A DNA stretch of 64,000 nt from Bacillota bacterium (GCA_023399355.1 JAEWQC010000135.1:1-64000); one strand, 5' to 3'; numbered from the stretch's first letter, positions 44,442 to 53,716 are shown. A program made the numbers and translations. Notes: generated by a model not told the origin, from the sequence alone.

Positions 44442-45917
44442 TTATAATATAAAATGCATTGTAACAATAGGATCTTTAAAAATTGGGTCTGAAATTATTT
44501 CCAGTAATTCTTGATGATACTTATTCGAGGGCAAGTGTACAGCCCGTAGAGAATAATCTTCATCTGAAAATGTGCCCCAGTTTTGCAAAGCCTGGAAACG
44601 TACTTGATTAGCTCCTACACTCTTTGCCATTAATACAAAATCTTTCATTTGTCTGAAATTATCTTTTTGGATTACAAAACATAATCTATAAAACTCAATG
44701 GCTCCCTTGTCAAGCAATTCTCCCATAAAATAGAGATTTGACAACAGTGTCCGAAAGTCCCCTCCGCGCCTTAACCTTCCATAAACATCTGGAGTAACAG
44801 CATCTACCGATACATTAATATCTTTAATCATACCTTCTAAGTTATCCATTTCCGCCCATTCGTGGCTTGTAAGTAGATTACCGTTAGTCATTAATATTAT
44901 TTTTAGCGATGGATATTCTTCTTTGTTTATTTTTGTAAGAATATGTCTATAGGACTTACTGGCAAAAGGATCTCCTGATCCAGCAATATAAACAAGCTCT
45001 GCTTTTCTTAACAAGGGAAGTACTACCCGCTCCGTAGCTTCCTCAATCTTTATTAATTCTTCACCCTTATAGATTCTATGTTCCGATCTGCAACTAGGAC
45101 ATGACAGATTACATGATATATCATATGATAAATTAATTATTTGGGGCATTCCAGGCAAATATGTATTAGGATATAATGACATATATTTACTTTCTTCATC
45201 TGTTTTTTTATTCAATTTCCGCATATTATCATTTTCCGATAATATACTGGCTATAAATGGGCAGGACAATTTCCCGCAATATCTATATGATCCATCATAT
45301 AAAGAGTTTCTAACAGAAATCGAACTGTCAGAATTCCAAATATCATCAATCTCATTGTTGTATATGTTCCCTATAGAAGTTCGCATCCATACTGCACAGC
45401 AAGGATGTACATATCCGCCAACAAGTATTTCAAAATTAGTAAATGGTAAATGGCAAAAATAATCCTTCAGTTCAAATCCAACATCTTTGCCTTTCCCAAA
45501 TTTCATATAAAATTTAGCTCGGAAAATGATATCCTGCAATCGAAGATCATTCGGATGAATATGTCGGATCTTTTCCAGTATACTAATAGGCTCGTAATAA
45601 TTTCCATCAACTAATAAGAGCTCACATAAAATATAAATTCCACAAATAATTTTCTTATTATAAGGATCTTTGTTACCAGTAGCAAATATGTAAAAGTAAT
45701 CAACTAATTTCTTTGTCAATTCAGGGTGCAAGATAAGCTGTTGATGAATTAAAGACAATATCCTGGGGTCAACTGAAAGTTCAGGTGACTCATTTTCATA
45801 AAAATGAATAAGGCAATCACATAATTCAAATATATAATTATCCAACAACGAATTATCTGAAACATTTTGTAAATAATTGAGCAGATCAACGCTCCAGCAA
45901 CTGGTATTTCCAGGCAT
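44442..45917 (-). CDS. Radical SAM protein with SPASM-like cysteines before the SAM domain
   Basis: A 491-residue radical SAM enzyme. The [4Fe-4S] motif is Cys269, Cys273, Cys276 (SCNLSCPSCRSEH), followed by YIAGSGDPFAS and a MTNG strand. Unusually, SPASM-like cysteines come first: Cys155, Cys173, Cys174 (HPCCAVW), GNIYNNEIDDIWNS, then Cys214 and Cys219. The N-terminal 140 residues are helical and TPR-like. GAGGAGG precedes the ATG. It faces the nonulosonate genes upstream on the same strand and may modify a sugar or a surface peptide. Confidence 0.85.
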   Translation of the reverse strand: MPGNTSCWSVDLLNYLQNVSDNSLLDNYIFELCDCLIHFYENESPELSVDPRILSLIHQQLILHPELTKKLVDYFYIFATGNKDPYNKKIICGIYILCELLLVDGNYYEPISILEKIRHIHPNDLRLQDIIFRAKFYMKFGKGKDVGFELKDYFCHLPFTNFEILVGGYVHPCCAVWMRTSIGNIYNNEIDDIWNSDSSISVRNSLYDGSYRYCGKLSCPFIASILSENDNMRKLNKKTDEESKYMSLYPNTYLPGMPQIINLSYDISCNLSCPSCRSEHRIYKGEELIKIEEATERVVLPLLRKAELVYIAGSGDPFASKSYRHILTKINKEEYPSLKIILMTNGNLLTSHEWAEMDNLEGMIKDINVSVDAVTPDVYGRLRRGGDFRTLLSNLYFMGELLDKGAIEFYRLCFVIQKDNFRQMKDFVLMAKSVGANQVRFQALQNWGTFSDEDYSLRAVHLPSNKYHQELLEIISDPIFKDPIVTMHFIL

Positions 45918-46001
45918 TATTTTCTCCTCCTCTTTTAATGCATTACTGACCCGTAAAGTATATGTCCTATTAAGACAATCGGTGATTTTAAAATAATATA
46001 A

Positions 46002-46598
46002 TCATAGCTGACAATGAACTGATTCAAGAGACTTCGCTGCCGGGTCAATACAAAATATCTCGTTATTTTTCTGTTTTTTTTGCATGATCTCATCATGGGT
46101 AAGGTCAAGAAATAAACCTGCAAGAACCTTGTTTACCGTTTCATGCGCAATAATCAGCACTGGTCTTGTCAAATCCATCATTTTAACGGCTCGGCTCACT
46201 CTTATTGCGATATCGGCATATGATTCACCGCCCGGCCATTTGATATTCCATTTATCGCCTGCATCTCTCCCGCTAAAAAAGTCGGGAAAGATATTTTTCG
46301 CCTCATTCAATGATAGTCCCTCGCACTTGCCATGATCGCACTCCACCAGATCATCCATGTAAATAACGGGAAGCCCAATTATTTCCGAGATGATATCGGC
46401 GCTTTGACGGCATCTTTCCAGCGGACTGGAGTAGATAACAGAAATACCAAAGTCGCCAAGCAGCCCGCCAATGCTGCGTAAATTTCGGATGCTTTCAGGT
46501 AACAGGGAAGAATTCAATCTGCCCTGAAGTTTTCCCTGAGCATTCCATTGTGTCCTGCCATGGCGCATGATGCATATTATTGTATTATGGTTCAACAT
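46002..46598 (-). CDS. Histidine-phosphatase (phosphoglycerate-mutase-like) protein
   Basis: A 198-residue phosphatase. MRHGRTQWN near the N-terminus carries the catalytic His, SSPLERCRQSADII the second Arg, and IIAHETVNKVLAG the second His. The ATG at 46598 overlaps the end of the NeuB-like gene; the frame opens at 46664 with no ribosome site. Being coupled to neuB, it may remove the phosphate of a nonulosonate 9-phosphate before activation, a step normally done by a HAD enzyme. That role is inferred. Confidence 0.83.
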   Translation of the reverse strand: MLNHNTIICIMRHGRTQWNAQGKLQGRLNSSLLPESIRNLRSIGGLLGDFGISVIYSSPLERCRQSADIISEIIGLPVIYMDDLVECDHGKCEGLSLNEAKNIFPDFFSGRDAGDKWNIKWPGGESYADIAIRVSRAVKMMDLTRPVLIIAHETVNKVLAGLFLDLTHDEIMQKKQKNNEIFCIDPAAKSLESVHCQL

Positions 46599-47511
46599 GA
46601 ATTTCACTATTCCGTTTAATATATTTTGTTCCGTAATGTCCTGCAAGCAAAAAATCACTTTCAATCTTGCTCATACCAAAATACGAGTTCATGGACTCCA
46701 CAGGTAAGTGATCCTTATAAGCTAATAGCTCATCCAAAGATGTCGCTTTATTTGCAATTTGTATCAATTCGCTGTATTCGTCCGGTTCAAGACTGCAATC
46801 TATATGATGTGAGAATGTGGCTCTCGAGACACAGAAATGCCTTTCAATCATTTTCGCGCCAAGTCCAATTGCAACCAGGCTTGGAATATATCCTTCCTCA
46901 TGCCCTGAATACCCTATCTCTATATTGGAAGATGAAAATAAACGGATTAGTTCGGGAATGTTTCCAAGGCGTAAATTTTCCGAATTACATGGATATTCTG
47001 ATACACAGTGTAATACGGTTAACTTTCTAAACGGTGCGAGCCTGTTAAGAATCATCTCGATTTCTTCAACAGTTGAACCTCCAACAGAAATAACAATTTC
47101 CTTGCTTTTTGGTACATTGGCCAAAACAGCCGAAACAAATCCGGAATTTCTTATGTTTACAGAGGCGATCTTATAACTGTCGAGATCAAATTTAAGCAGG
47201 AAATCCAATGAGGGAATATCCTGCGCCGTAGCAAACCATGGTATGTCTTGAGCCTTGCAGGATTTATCAAATCTGGCGAAATCGTATTCATCAAACTCGA
47301 AGGTTTCCCTGTATTCGGCGTATGTCTTTCCATATGGGCTTTCATAAGGGGTATTTAATTTCTCAGGAGTATAAAAAGAATAAACATCCTTTTTCTGCAT
47401 TTTTATTAGCGAACAACCAGCTTTTGCAGCCTTGTTAACCATTTTCATCAACAGGTTAAAGTTACCGATGTGGTTAATGGTAAACTCTGCAACAAATCGA
47501 ATCCCGTCCAT
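46585..47511 (-). CDS. neuB: NeuB-like nonulosonic acid synthase lacking the SAF domain
   Basis: A 308-residue enzyme that would condense phosphoenolpyruvate with a six-carbon sugar to make a sialic, legionaminic or pseudaminic-type acid. Barrel motifs include AEFTINHIGN, a Lys in LIKMQKKD, IEIGYSGHEEG and GAKMIERHF, then the substrate loop SHHIDCSLEPDE. It ends at about 308, where typical NeuB proteins continue with an antifreeze-like SAF domain (about 345 in total); the loss may change specificity or quaternary structure. It follows neuA by three bases. Confidence 0.88.
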   Translation of the reverse strand: MDGIRFVAEFTINHIGNFNLLMKMVNKAAKAGCSLIKMQKKDVYSFYTPEKLNTPYESPYGKTYAEYRETFEFDEYDFARFDKSCKAQDIPWFATAQDIPSLDFLLKFDLDSYKIASVNIRNSGFVSAVLANVPKSKEIVISVGGSTVEEIEMILNRLAPFRKLTVLHCVSEYPCNSENLRLGNIPELIRLFSSSNIEIGYSGHEEGYIPSLVAIGLGAKMIERHFCVSRATFSHHIDCSLEPDEYSELIQIANKATSLDELLAYKDHLPVESMNSYFGMSKIESDFLLAGHYGTKYIKRNSEIHVEP

Positions 47512-47514
47512 TTT

Positions 47515-48168
47515 TTATCCTCTCCGGTTCATATGCCTTGCTATCAGTTCCGCAAACTCATAATCCTGGGCAGTGTCAATATCAGATGCTTCAAATTTAT
47601 CGACTTCAAAAATATATGGCTTCTTTCCAATCCGGCAATTTTGCTTAGTTGCAACTTCTTTCCTAAAAATGTAGAAACCATTCGTTTCAACCAAGACGGG
47701 AGCAATATCTTGTGTTCTTGGGATGTCGTCAATGTCATAGTTTAGCGGCTTGTTTCCAAACCAACACAGGCTTTGGATACGTTCGACACAAAAAGCTGAA
47801 TCAAAGCCTTCATACTTTACCTTGTTGAGGGCCGTCTCTATGGATGCGGATCTTAAAAATGGCGACGTCACATGCGTTAATATATAAATGTCAGCTTCCA
47901 CGCTCTGAATAAAGCTATGAACGATTTCCATGGTCTTTACCTGATTTCCATCAAGGGAAGAGTCCCGTTTCAGAAACCTGATTGGTGCAGGCAGATACTC
48001 CCTAATACTCTCATCACTACAAAATACATAGCGTTCATCTATTCCATTCACAGCAGATATCGCAGAGAAAGCATAGTCGCAAACCCGCATATCACCAAGC
48101 GGCAGCAAGTTCTTTCCCGGTAGCCGTTGATTGTTTAACTTGATAGGTATATAAGCCACAACTTTCAC
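47515..48168 (-). CDS. neuA: NeuA-like CMP-nonulosonate cytidylyltransferase
   Basis: A 217-residue nucleotidyltransferase that would activate the nonulosonic acid as its CMP derivative. The start is GTG at 48168, 7 bases after AGAGG. The frame stays open to 48306, but that extra part is a remnant of another gene. The N-terminus VVAYIPIKLNNQRLPGKNLLPLG is the CTP-binding loop (usual R-x-x-S replaced by KLNNQRLPGKN). YILTHVTSPF and FDSAFCVERI are internal family blocks. It leads neuB and the phosphatase. Confidence 0.87.
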   Translation of the reverse strand: MKVVAYIPIKLNNQRLPGKNLLPLGDMRVCDYAFSAISAVNGIDERYVFCSDESIREYLPAPIRFLKRDSSLDGNQVKTMEIVHSFIQSVEADIYILTHVTSPFLRSASIETALNKVKYEGFDSAFCVERIQSLCWFGNKPLNYDIDDIPRTQDIAPVLVETNGFYIFRKEVATKQNCRIGKKPYIFEVDKFEASDIDTAQDYEFAELIARHMNRRG

Positions 48169-48180
48169 GCCAACACCTCT

Positions 48181-48297
48181 TTCATCATGAATAAGAAAAA
48201 TGTTCTCTTCTTTGCAGACGTTAACCGAAGCTTTAAGTCCGTTATTTATGGATACGCGGCCAGCGTTGCCTTCCGGCACTTTCAGGGTACCTTTTTG
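48181..48297 (-). pseudogene. Remnant of an IspD/TarI-like cytidylyltransferase gene
   Basis: The frame upstream of neuA reads GRVSINNGLKASVNVCKEEN then IFLIHDERGV. This matches the intact gene at 55047-55763, which has GHESIYNGLKALENVCKAED then IVLIHDGVRP. The similarity is evident at DNA level over about 115 bases. Only the middle of the gene remains; both ends are lost. Confidence 0.75.
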
Positions 48298-48306
48298 ATT
48301 ACACAC

Positions 48307-48574
48307 AATACTGAAGAACTCTAGTCTGGAGTCATAATGTCATATCCGCATTCTCTGCTAAATTCCTTTATTCGTCTAGAACGTAGGTTTCTCCAAATAT
48401 CATTATTGACACTTTGGCATTAGCTTATAAACACTCATTTATATATCGGAATAAATCGATAAAACTTAACTCTTAGTTTGCTAAAACAATCCCAAAAACA
48501 ATCAAAGTCATACCACAAGGCATGCGACGAAGATCGGATAAACGGAAGTGTCAAAAATGCCATAAGCACACAAC
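48307..48574. other. Intergenic scar upstream of the nonulosonate genes
   Basis: This region holds a sigma-28-like promoter pointing left (48442-48468) and shares GATAAAACTTAACTCTT with the promoter of the intact ispD-like gene at 55.83 kb. On the minus strand a short frame (WRNLRSRRIKEFSRECGYDI, then a stop) near 48336-48405 may be the tail of a lost gene. Confidence 0.45.
48442..48468 (-). promoter_or_regulatory. Sigma-28 (SigD)-like promoter of the nonulosonate genes
   Basis: On the minus strand TAAG (48468-48465), 15 bases, then CCGATATA (48449-48442). The -10 box equals the Bacillus SigD consensus and the spacing is right. It lies about 275 bases upstream of neuA. Confidence 0.6.
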
Positions 48575-48622
48575 AAAAACATCGCCCGCGTTCAAAGTAC
48601 AATGAACGCGGGCGATGTTTTT
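48575..48622. terminator. Strong bidirectional terminator hairpin
   Basis: A perfect 20-base inverted repeat (48575-48594 with 48603-48622) with GC-rich core CATCGCCCGCGTTCA and an 8-base loop. It is flanked by A5 on the left and T7 on the right, so it can terminate in both directions. It lies 50 bases past the stop of the Big_2 surface protein gene. Confidence 0.92.
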
Positions 48623-48672
48623 TTGCTATTTGTCAGATGTTCATCCGACCTACGCATCGAAACTGAACATCA

Positions 48673-50283
48673 TCATGGTGTTACGTTAATGTAGAAGGTA
48701 TGTGTTGAATTATCTGACAATGTCATAACAAACGACTTCATTACGGCAGTTGTCCTTCTTAACAGATTGGTCGAGCTGGTCTTAACAAATACAAGATTAT
48801 CACCGGAAATCGTATATTCGCCTGAATCAACCGTAACACTTCCGTTCATTACAATGCTAGTAATAGTCAGGCCTTTAAAATAGAACGGAATGGGTAGATT
48901 AACTGCTGAGGCAGTGGAGCTGGTAATTGCCTGTGCCGAAGTCAAATTGGCTAAGGTTACAGCACTACCAGTGACAATAAAGCCTGCTGTGGTGTATACC
49001 GGATTAATTGTAATCTGCAAGGTTCCATTTATACTGGAGTCGCTATTGGATGTTGCCTTAACGGTTACTGATCCGGGACCGGTTGCAGTAAGCAGTCCGC
49101 CGCTCGTTGTTATTGTAGCCGCTCCGGTGCCATTTGTCACACTCCAGGTTACGCTCTTGTCTGATGCATCATCAGGTGCAACGTTCGCAGTCATCTGCAG
49201 CGTGCTGCCGTTATTTACACTAATCGCTGAAGCAGTTACCGTTATGCCGGTTACAGCCACAGTCGCAGCGGTTATTGTGATTTCCTGGGTTCCAACTACA
49301 CTGCTGCCATCATTGGCTGTTGCCTTAACGGTTACCGTACCGACGCCTGTTGCAGTAAGTGCGCCGCCCGTAGTGATCGTAGCGGAGCCTGAACCATTTT
49401 CAACGCTCCATGTCACAGTTTTGTTTGTCGCATTCGCAGGTGTAATGTCCGCAGTCATCTGCATCGTGTCTCCGTTAACCATAGTGATTGCAGAAGACGT
49501 TACTGCTATAGCAGTTACAGGTTTAGCCGTTTTTAGCTGATTAAAGCCGTCCGTGATATAAGAACTGTTATCCGTGTAATTTTTATAGGTAGTAGCGCTC
49601 AATGCAGTCAAAGTGTATGCGCCGCCGATTGATATGTCACCATCTTTCCAGTCCGCATAGGTATTCATCTTGGCGTAGAACTGGAAAGCAGCAACTCCTT
49701 TATTATTTATTGCAAGGGCAGCACCGGTAGTATCCGTGTCTGTTGCTTTATCCAGTGCGAACGCAAGAGAAGCCTTTTTGTCTGTAGTGTTAAAAGCTGC
49801 CAACGCTGCAGACGTGGAGGAGTATGTACCTTTTGCGGTAATAGAGCCGGATGTCGTAGTAAAACTGATGGCACCGCCAGTGATCCCTGTTGCACCGAGA
49901 GCTGCGAAATAGATATCCTTGGTTGTTACTTCGGTATCATAAGGCGATAATGTTGACGGGTCACCAATAACGGTTACGCTGCTTGATGTCGTTGATAGCG
50001 TAAGGTCAACCGCAACCTTTACAGGGGTTTTAGTCTTGTTGATAAAAAAATAATCCGTTGTGGCAACCTGGCTGCCGGAGATGACGTTGAGTTCCAGAGG
50101 GTCAAGTGCAAAGTCAAGATTCATCGGTACAACGACACTTGGTGTTACGTCATCTACAGTGCTGTCACCGGTAATGGTGTTAGTCGTCTGGTCAGCAAAT
50201 GCTGTGATGGGAAGAGAAATTACAAGCACTAGAACTGCTAACAAAGCAGCTAAGGTTTTGAATGCTTTCTTCGTTTTTTTCAT
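48673..50283 (-). CDS. Secreted surface protein with two Big_2 Ig-like domains
   Basis: A 536-residue exported protein with a signal peptide (KTLAALLAVLVLVISLPITAFA). Residues 40-240 form a beta-rich domain that opens VPMNLDFALDPLELN and resembles the start of the product at 53876. Two bacterial Ig-like (Big_2) repeats follow at about 250-340 and 345-430 (VTAIAVTSSAITMVNGDTMQ; VTGITVTASAISVNNGSTLQ). A final 100-residue domain closes the protein. No sortase or SLH anchor is visible. AGGAGA site. It is the last gene before the strong terminator. Confidence 0.86.
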   Translation of the reverse strand: MKKTKKAFKTLAALLAVLVLVISLPITAFADQTTNTITGDSTVDDVTPSVVVPMNLDFALDPLELNVISGSQVATTDYFFINKTKTPVKVAVDLTLSTTSSSVTVIGDPSTLSPYDTEVTTKDIYFAALGATGITGGAISFTTTSGSITAKGTYSSTSAALAAFNTTDKKASLAFALDKATDTDTTGAALAINNKGVAAFQFYAKMNTYADWKDGDISIGGAYTLTALSATTYKNYTDNSSYITDGFNQLKTAKPVTAIAVTSSAITMVNGDTMQMTADITPANATNKTVTWSVENGSGSATITTGGALTATGVGTVTVKATANDGSSVVGTQEITITAATVAVTGITVTASAISVNNGSTLQMTANVAPDDASDKSVTWSVTNGTGAATITTSGGLLTATGPGSVTVKATSNSDSSINGTLQITINPVYTTAGFIVTGSAVTLANLTSAQAITSSTASAVNLPIPFYFKGLTITSIVMNGSVTVDSGEYTISGDNLVFVKTSSTNLLRRTTAVMKSFVMTLSDNSTHTFYINVTP

Positions 50284-50423
50284 TTCTTCATGTCTCCTCT
50301 ACAATAATTTTTTAGTTGTTTATGTTATCCATCCTAGCATTGCTGTGCAGCTAATATTCCAAAGACATACGACTATAGCAGTACAGTAAGCTGCGATGTA
50401 TTAGCATCGGAACTGTTTAAAAA

Positions 50424-50951
50424 TCACTTTTTTACAATCAGCGTGATATTAAAGCCCATGTTGCTTTCAACTTCCTTTCCATTCTCATCTGTCATGTGGA
50501 TAGACACAACAGCAGGATACGTTCCCTTTTCCAGTTCCTTGTCCAATTTTATTTCCTCAAGCTGCGTGCCCAAAGGTATCTCGGATGAAGTATACACAAG
50601 TTCCTTCGTATCTTTCAGCGTTACGGTAAATGAAAACGGATAGTTGTTAGAAGCCGAATTGCCCATCACGGCGTTGGTGGATGCGGATTTCCCATCCGGG
50701 AATTCCCAGGTTGTGTTCATATGGGTTTCAAACATCCCCTTCGCCACCTTATTATTGATGTCAGCCTGGATGCTGGCAAGATTGCCCTTATTGATTACCT
50801 TAACCGCACTGGGATCTGTTTTCGGTACCCTTAGCAACAAAATGGCAATGACTACAGCGGCGCATATAATCACAAGAGAACCCAGTATCAGGATAACATG
50901 CTTGGTTGTCAGCCCTTTCGCGGCTACAGTTGATTTTTTTTTGTTCGGCAT
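50424..50951 (-). CDS. Membrane-anchored beta-sandwich protein
   Basis: A 175-residue protein with one N-terminal helix (HVILILGSLVIICAAVVIAILLL) and an extracellular domain of about 130 residues. That domain reads as a beta-sandwich: YPFSFTVTLKDTKELVYTS, IPLGTQLEEIKL and TYPAVVSIHMTDENGKE. No named family is recognised. It lies 140 bases upstream of the Big_2 protein gene on the same strand and may be its membrane partner. AGGAGATTATAAAATG gives a clear start. Confidence 0.78.
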   Translation of the reverse strand: MPNKKKSTVAAKGLTTKHVILILGSLVIICAAVVIAILLLRVPKTDPSAVKVINKGNLASIQADINNKVAKGMFETHMNTTWEFPDGKSASTNAVMGNSASNNYPFSFTVTLKDTKELVYTSSEIPLGTQLEEIKLDKELEKGTYPAVVSIHMTDENGKEVESNMGFNITLIVKK

Positions 50952-51568
50952 TTTATAATCTCCTCATACTAATATCTTTTGCAAAGGCTTTGAATAAAAG
51001 TTCCCAGTTACAAGCATCAATAATCCTATCTCGGCTTAATGGAAATCACCATAAAACTTATCATTCCATTTTTTCCTTATTCGGCTCCTGCGTATCGTTA
51101 TTATTCAAGTACTGAAGGCGCTTTCGGAATTTTGTCCTATGGGCTATGCTTCGGAAGAAGGATGCGGTTGTGATACAAACTTCGAAAACCCATCTCTTGG
51201 GGATGACTCCAAATACAATGAGATAGAAGTGACTCGTTCAAATCTGATTCATCTCCTTCCGTGGATGACGCCGATTCCTGTGAATTTTACCATCGCTAAT
51301 CCAATTCTGATTCATCTCCTTCCATGGCGACAATCTAGAATTGCAGTTTTCAAATAGTATTATTTAATAATCTAATAATAGCTTTTGAGCGTTCATTAAT
51401 TATATCGGGAAAATACACAATAGACTTAACTTTAAATTTTAAAATCAAGAAAGATTTTTATTACCCAGGATTTCTTGAATGAAGAAACCCAATTGCAAAC
51501 AACAGAAAATTCATAGACAAAACCATGTAAATATTATAAAATATATATAAAGTAAAGGATGTGGACTA
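50952..51568. other. Long gene-poor region with a short direct repeat
   Basis: About 617 bases between divergent genes. It contains the paired copies of TCTGATTCATCTCCTTCC (51243 and 51306). Short frames such as 51139-51357 on the plus strand have no ribosome site and no protein-like look. Promoters for both flanking genes must be here but none is clear. Confidence 0.4.
51243..51327. repeat. Direct repeat, two 22-base copies 63 bases apart
   Basis: TCTGATTCATCTCCTTCC followed by GTGG (51243-51264) and by ATGG (51306-51327); one mismatch. On the minus strand each copy begins with an AAGGAGATGAATC that looks like a ribosome site with a start codon. Confidence 0.6.
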
Positions 51569-52447
51569 ATGAATTTCTCAGTCATTGAGAATAACCTTTA
51601 TAATGTAATTTTATCTGGCCACAGTGAGTTTATTATTTATCCTTTTGGTGAATCCGGATTCCTTACAAAACAAATTCTTAATCAGCAATACGGAATACAG
51701 GAAAAATACATAATTGATAAAAAGTTCAGCTTTTTTAATAGACAAATAAAAAATGTTGATTTCCTGGATACAATAAACTGCAAAAATTACGTATTTCTAG
51801 TAGCTTCAACTAATTACCACAATGAGATAGAATCTATTTTGTTATCTAAGCAAATCCCAAAAAACAATATAATAAACGTATTGCATAAAGATAACAGCAA
51901 TAAACAATTAAACTATGTGGGGATTAAATCATATGGGCCTTTAGCGTATGAATATAATCCATTGATTGAAAGCATCGGAGCATTTTGTTCATTTGCATCA
52001 GGTACATGCGCAGTACCTAATCATATATTAAATGCAGTTACAAATCATGGCTTCTTATTTTCATTTGGAAAAGACAATTCAAAAAGAAATCCGGATTTGG
52101 TTTTAGTTGATAATCAAAAGTATAATTTATTTGAAGAAAAAGTTAATAAAAAGGTAAAGATAGGTAATGATGTATGGCTGGGTCAAAATGTAATTATTAC
52201 TTCCGGCGTTACCATAGGAAATGGTGTTATAGCTGGAGCCGGTGCGGTGATTACTCGTAACGTACCTGACTATGCAGTTGTTGTCGGAGTACCGGCAAAA
52301 ATAGTTAAATATAGGTTTACTCGAGACCAAATAAAGAAATTAAACGAAATAAAATGGTGGGATTGGGATCTGGATAAAATCAGGGATTGTTATAATGATT
52401 TCTTTGATATAGATTTTTTCATAAATAAACATTTCAAAGAATGCTGA
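51569..52447 (+). CDS. Left-handed beta-helix acyltransferase with Rossmann-like domain
   Basis: A 292-residue sugar acyltransferase. Residues 15-100 are a Rossmann-like unit (FIIYPFGESGFLTKQIL). The hexapeptide-repeat domain spans about 115-250: VKIGNDVWLGQNVIITSGVTIGNG, then IAGAGAVITRNVPDYAVVVG and PAKIVKYRF, the CatB-like pattern of acetyl-CoA dependent enzymes. His near NHILNAVTNHG may be catalytic. It stands alone on the plus strand and is noticeably AT-rich compared with the neighbours. Confidence 0.87.
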   Translation: MNFSVIENNLYNVILSGHSEFIIYPFGESGFLTKQILNQQYGIQEKYIIDKKFSFFNRQIKNVDFLDTINCKNYVFLVASTNYHNEIESILLSKQIPKNNIINVLHKDNSNKQLNYVGIKSYGPLAYEYNPLIESIGAFCSFASGTCAVPNHILNAVTNHGFLFSFGKDNSKRNPDLVLVDNQKYNLFEEKVNKKVKIGNDVWLGQNVIITSGVTIGNGVIAGAGAVITRNVPDYAVVVGVPAKIVKYRFTRDQIKKLNEIKWWDWDLDKIRDCYNDFFDIDFFINKHFKEC

Positions 52448-52519
52448 CATACTTCTTACCTAATACAATAAAAGCCAATCATTAAATGAATCCGGCACAT
52501 ACAACTTTTCACTGATTAC

Positions 52520-53716
52520 CTAGCTTCCCTCCGGCAGCGACTTTATGTAGTCGAGTAAGTTAAAATATACCATATATCCTAACTCTTCTAATTTAGCAGC
52601 TATTGAAGATGCAATTTTCATATCGGTAATAGTAATGACTACTGGTAATGAAGAGCTTGCACAAGATGTGAAATCCGGCTCTGTCACATTGACGTCGAAT
52701 ATTTTTCCAATTTTATCGGCATTAATATCCCATATGGGAAATTTGAACGGTACTTTTGCTGCTTGAAAAAACTTCAGCATGGAGCACATATTTCTACCGG
52801 CACCGTAAAAAATGACCGGTTTGCCTTTTAGCTTCGTAAATGCAGACCGGATATATGCCCTTTCAGAGGAAAAAGTAAGCTTACCCGAATCAAACCAGAT
52901 GGAATTCATTTTTACACTTCTATCAAAAACTGCCATTTGATCAGAACTATAATGCCTGCCAAGAAATTCTCTCACTCTTTTAAAATAACCGAAATTAATC
53001 ATATTGGTTTCCCATGGCAGCATAAACGCCTGAAACAGATTTCCTATATATTTTCTGGTATCGGATGTAATCTGAAATGCAACAATGTTGTACAGTGGAT
53101 CGTCATCCTGCCGAAAAAGATACTCCGCCTGTGGCAAAAGCTTCTCCGCCACGACCGAACACATGAGGATACGCGGGGCAAATCCCGACAATGCATCATT
53201 TATTGCATATAAGGAAGTATCATGCAGAACCACGATAGCACCATCCTTTAAATACGGCAAGGCGCATAAAAAGTTTATCGACTCGATGGGATGCTGGTGC
53301 GAGGTATCAATGACTACAAAATCAAATGTTTTTCCCATGTCTTCAATTACCTCTGAGAGGTCTTTCCCCATAATCAGGTTCCATTCATTTAATGGTCCAT
53401 CTGAAAACGTATTCCAAACATCAAAGCCTACCGACTGAGATTTGTCAATCCAGCAAACATCGGCACAGTCTATGCTCGTCAAAGAAGAATCCGGCATATC
53501 ACTGATTGCGTTAAGGATATTTACGCTTCCTCCTCCGGAACAAACGCCTATTTCCAGGATATGTTGAGGCTCGTACCAGCGAATCAGCCCATTGATGAAT
53601 TTACGCTCAACTGTAACCATTTCGCTGTGGAGATTCAGATAATCAATTTTTTCATAATGGGAAATGTCGTATTTATCTGGTACAATCGGAAGTGTGTTTA
53701 TCAAATCGTGTTTCAT
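52520..53716 (-). CDS. SAM-dependent methyltransferase with C-terminal Rossmann-like domain
   Basis: A 398-residue protein. The first half is a class I methyltransferase: HILEIGVCSGGGSVNIL is the SAM loop, SSLTSIDCADV the second acidic strand, and FDFVVIDTSHQHPIES with AIVVLHDTS the later strands. The pattern resembles Methyltransf_24/CmcI-like sugar methyltransferases. Residues about 295-395 add a Rossmann-like unit (PVIFYGAGRNMCSMLKFF). The site before the ATG (AAGGTAAG) is weak. It faces the acyltransferase gene and probably acts on the same glycan. Confidence 0.84.
   Translation of the reverse strand: MKHDLINTLPIVPDKYDISHYEKIDYLNLHSEMVTVERKFINGLIRWYEPQHILEIGVCSGGGSVNILNAISDMPDSSLTSIDCADVCWIDKSQSVGFDVWNTFSDGPLNEWNLIMGKDLSEVIEDMGKTFDFVVIDTSHQHPIESINFLCALPYLKDGAIVVLHDTSLYAINDALSGFAPRILMCSVVAEKLLPQAEYLFRQDDDPLYNIVAFQITSDTRKYIGNLFQAFMLPWETNMINFGYFKRVREFLGRHYSSDQMAVFDRSVKMNSIWFDSGKLTFSSERAYIRSAFTKLKGKPVIFYGAGRNMCSMLKFFQAAKVPFKFPIWDINADKIGKIFDVNVTEPDFTSCASSSLPVVITITDMKIASSIAAKLEELGYMVYFNLLDYIKSLPEGS

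Noticed and set aside
51139..51357. 72-residue open frame on the plus strand
   Set aside because: No ribosome site, spans both copies of the direct repeat, and no protein-like pattern.
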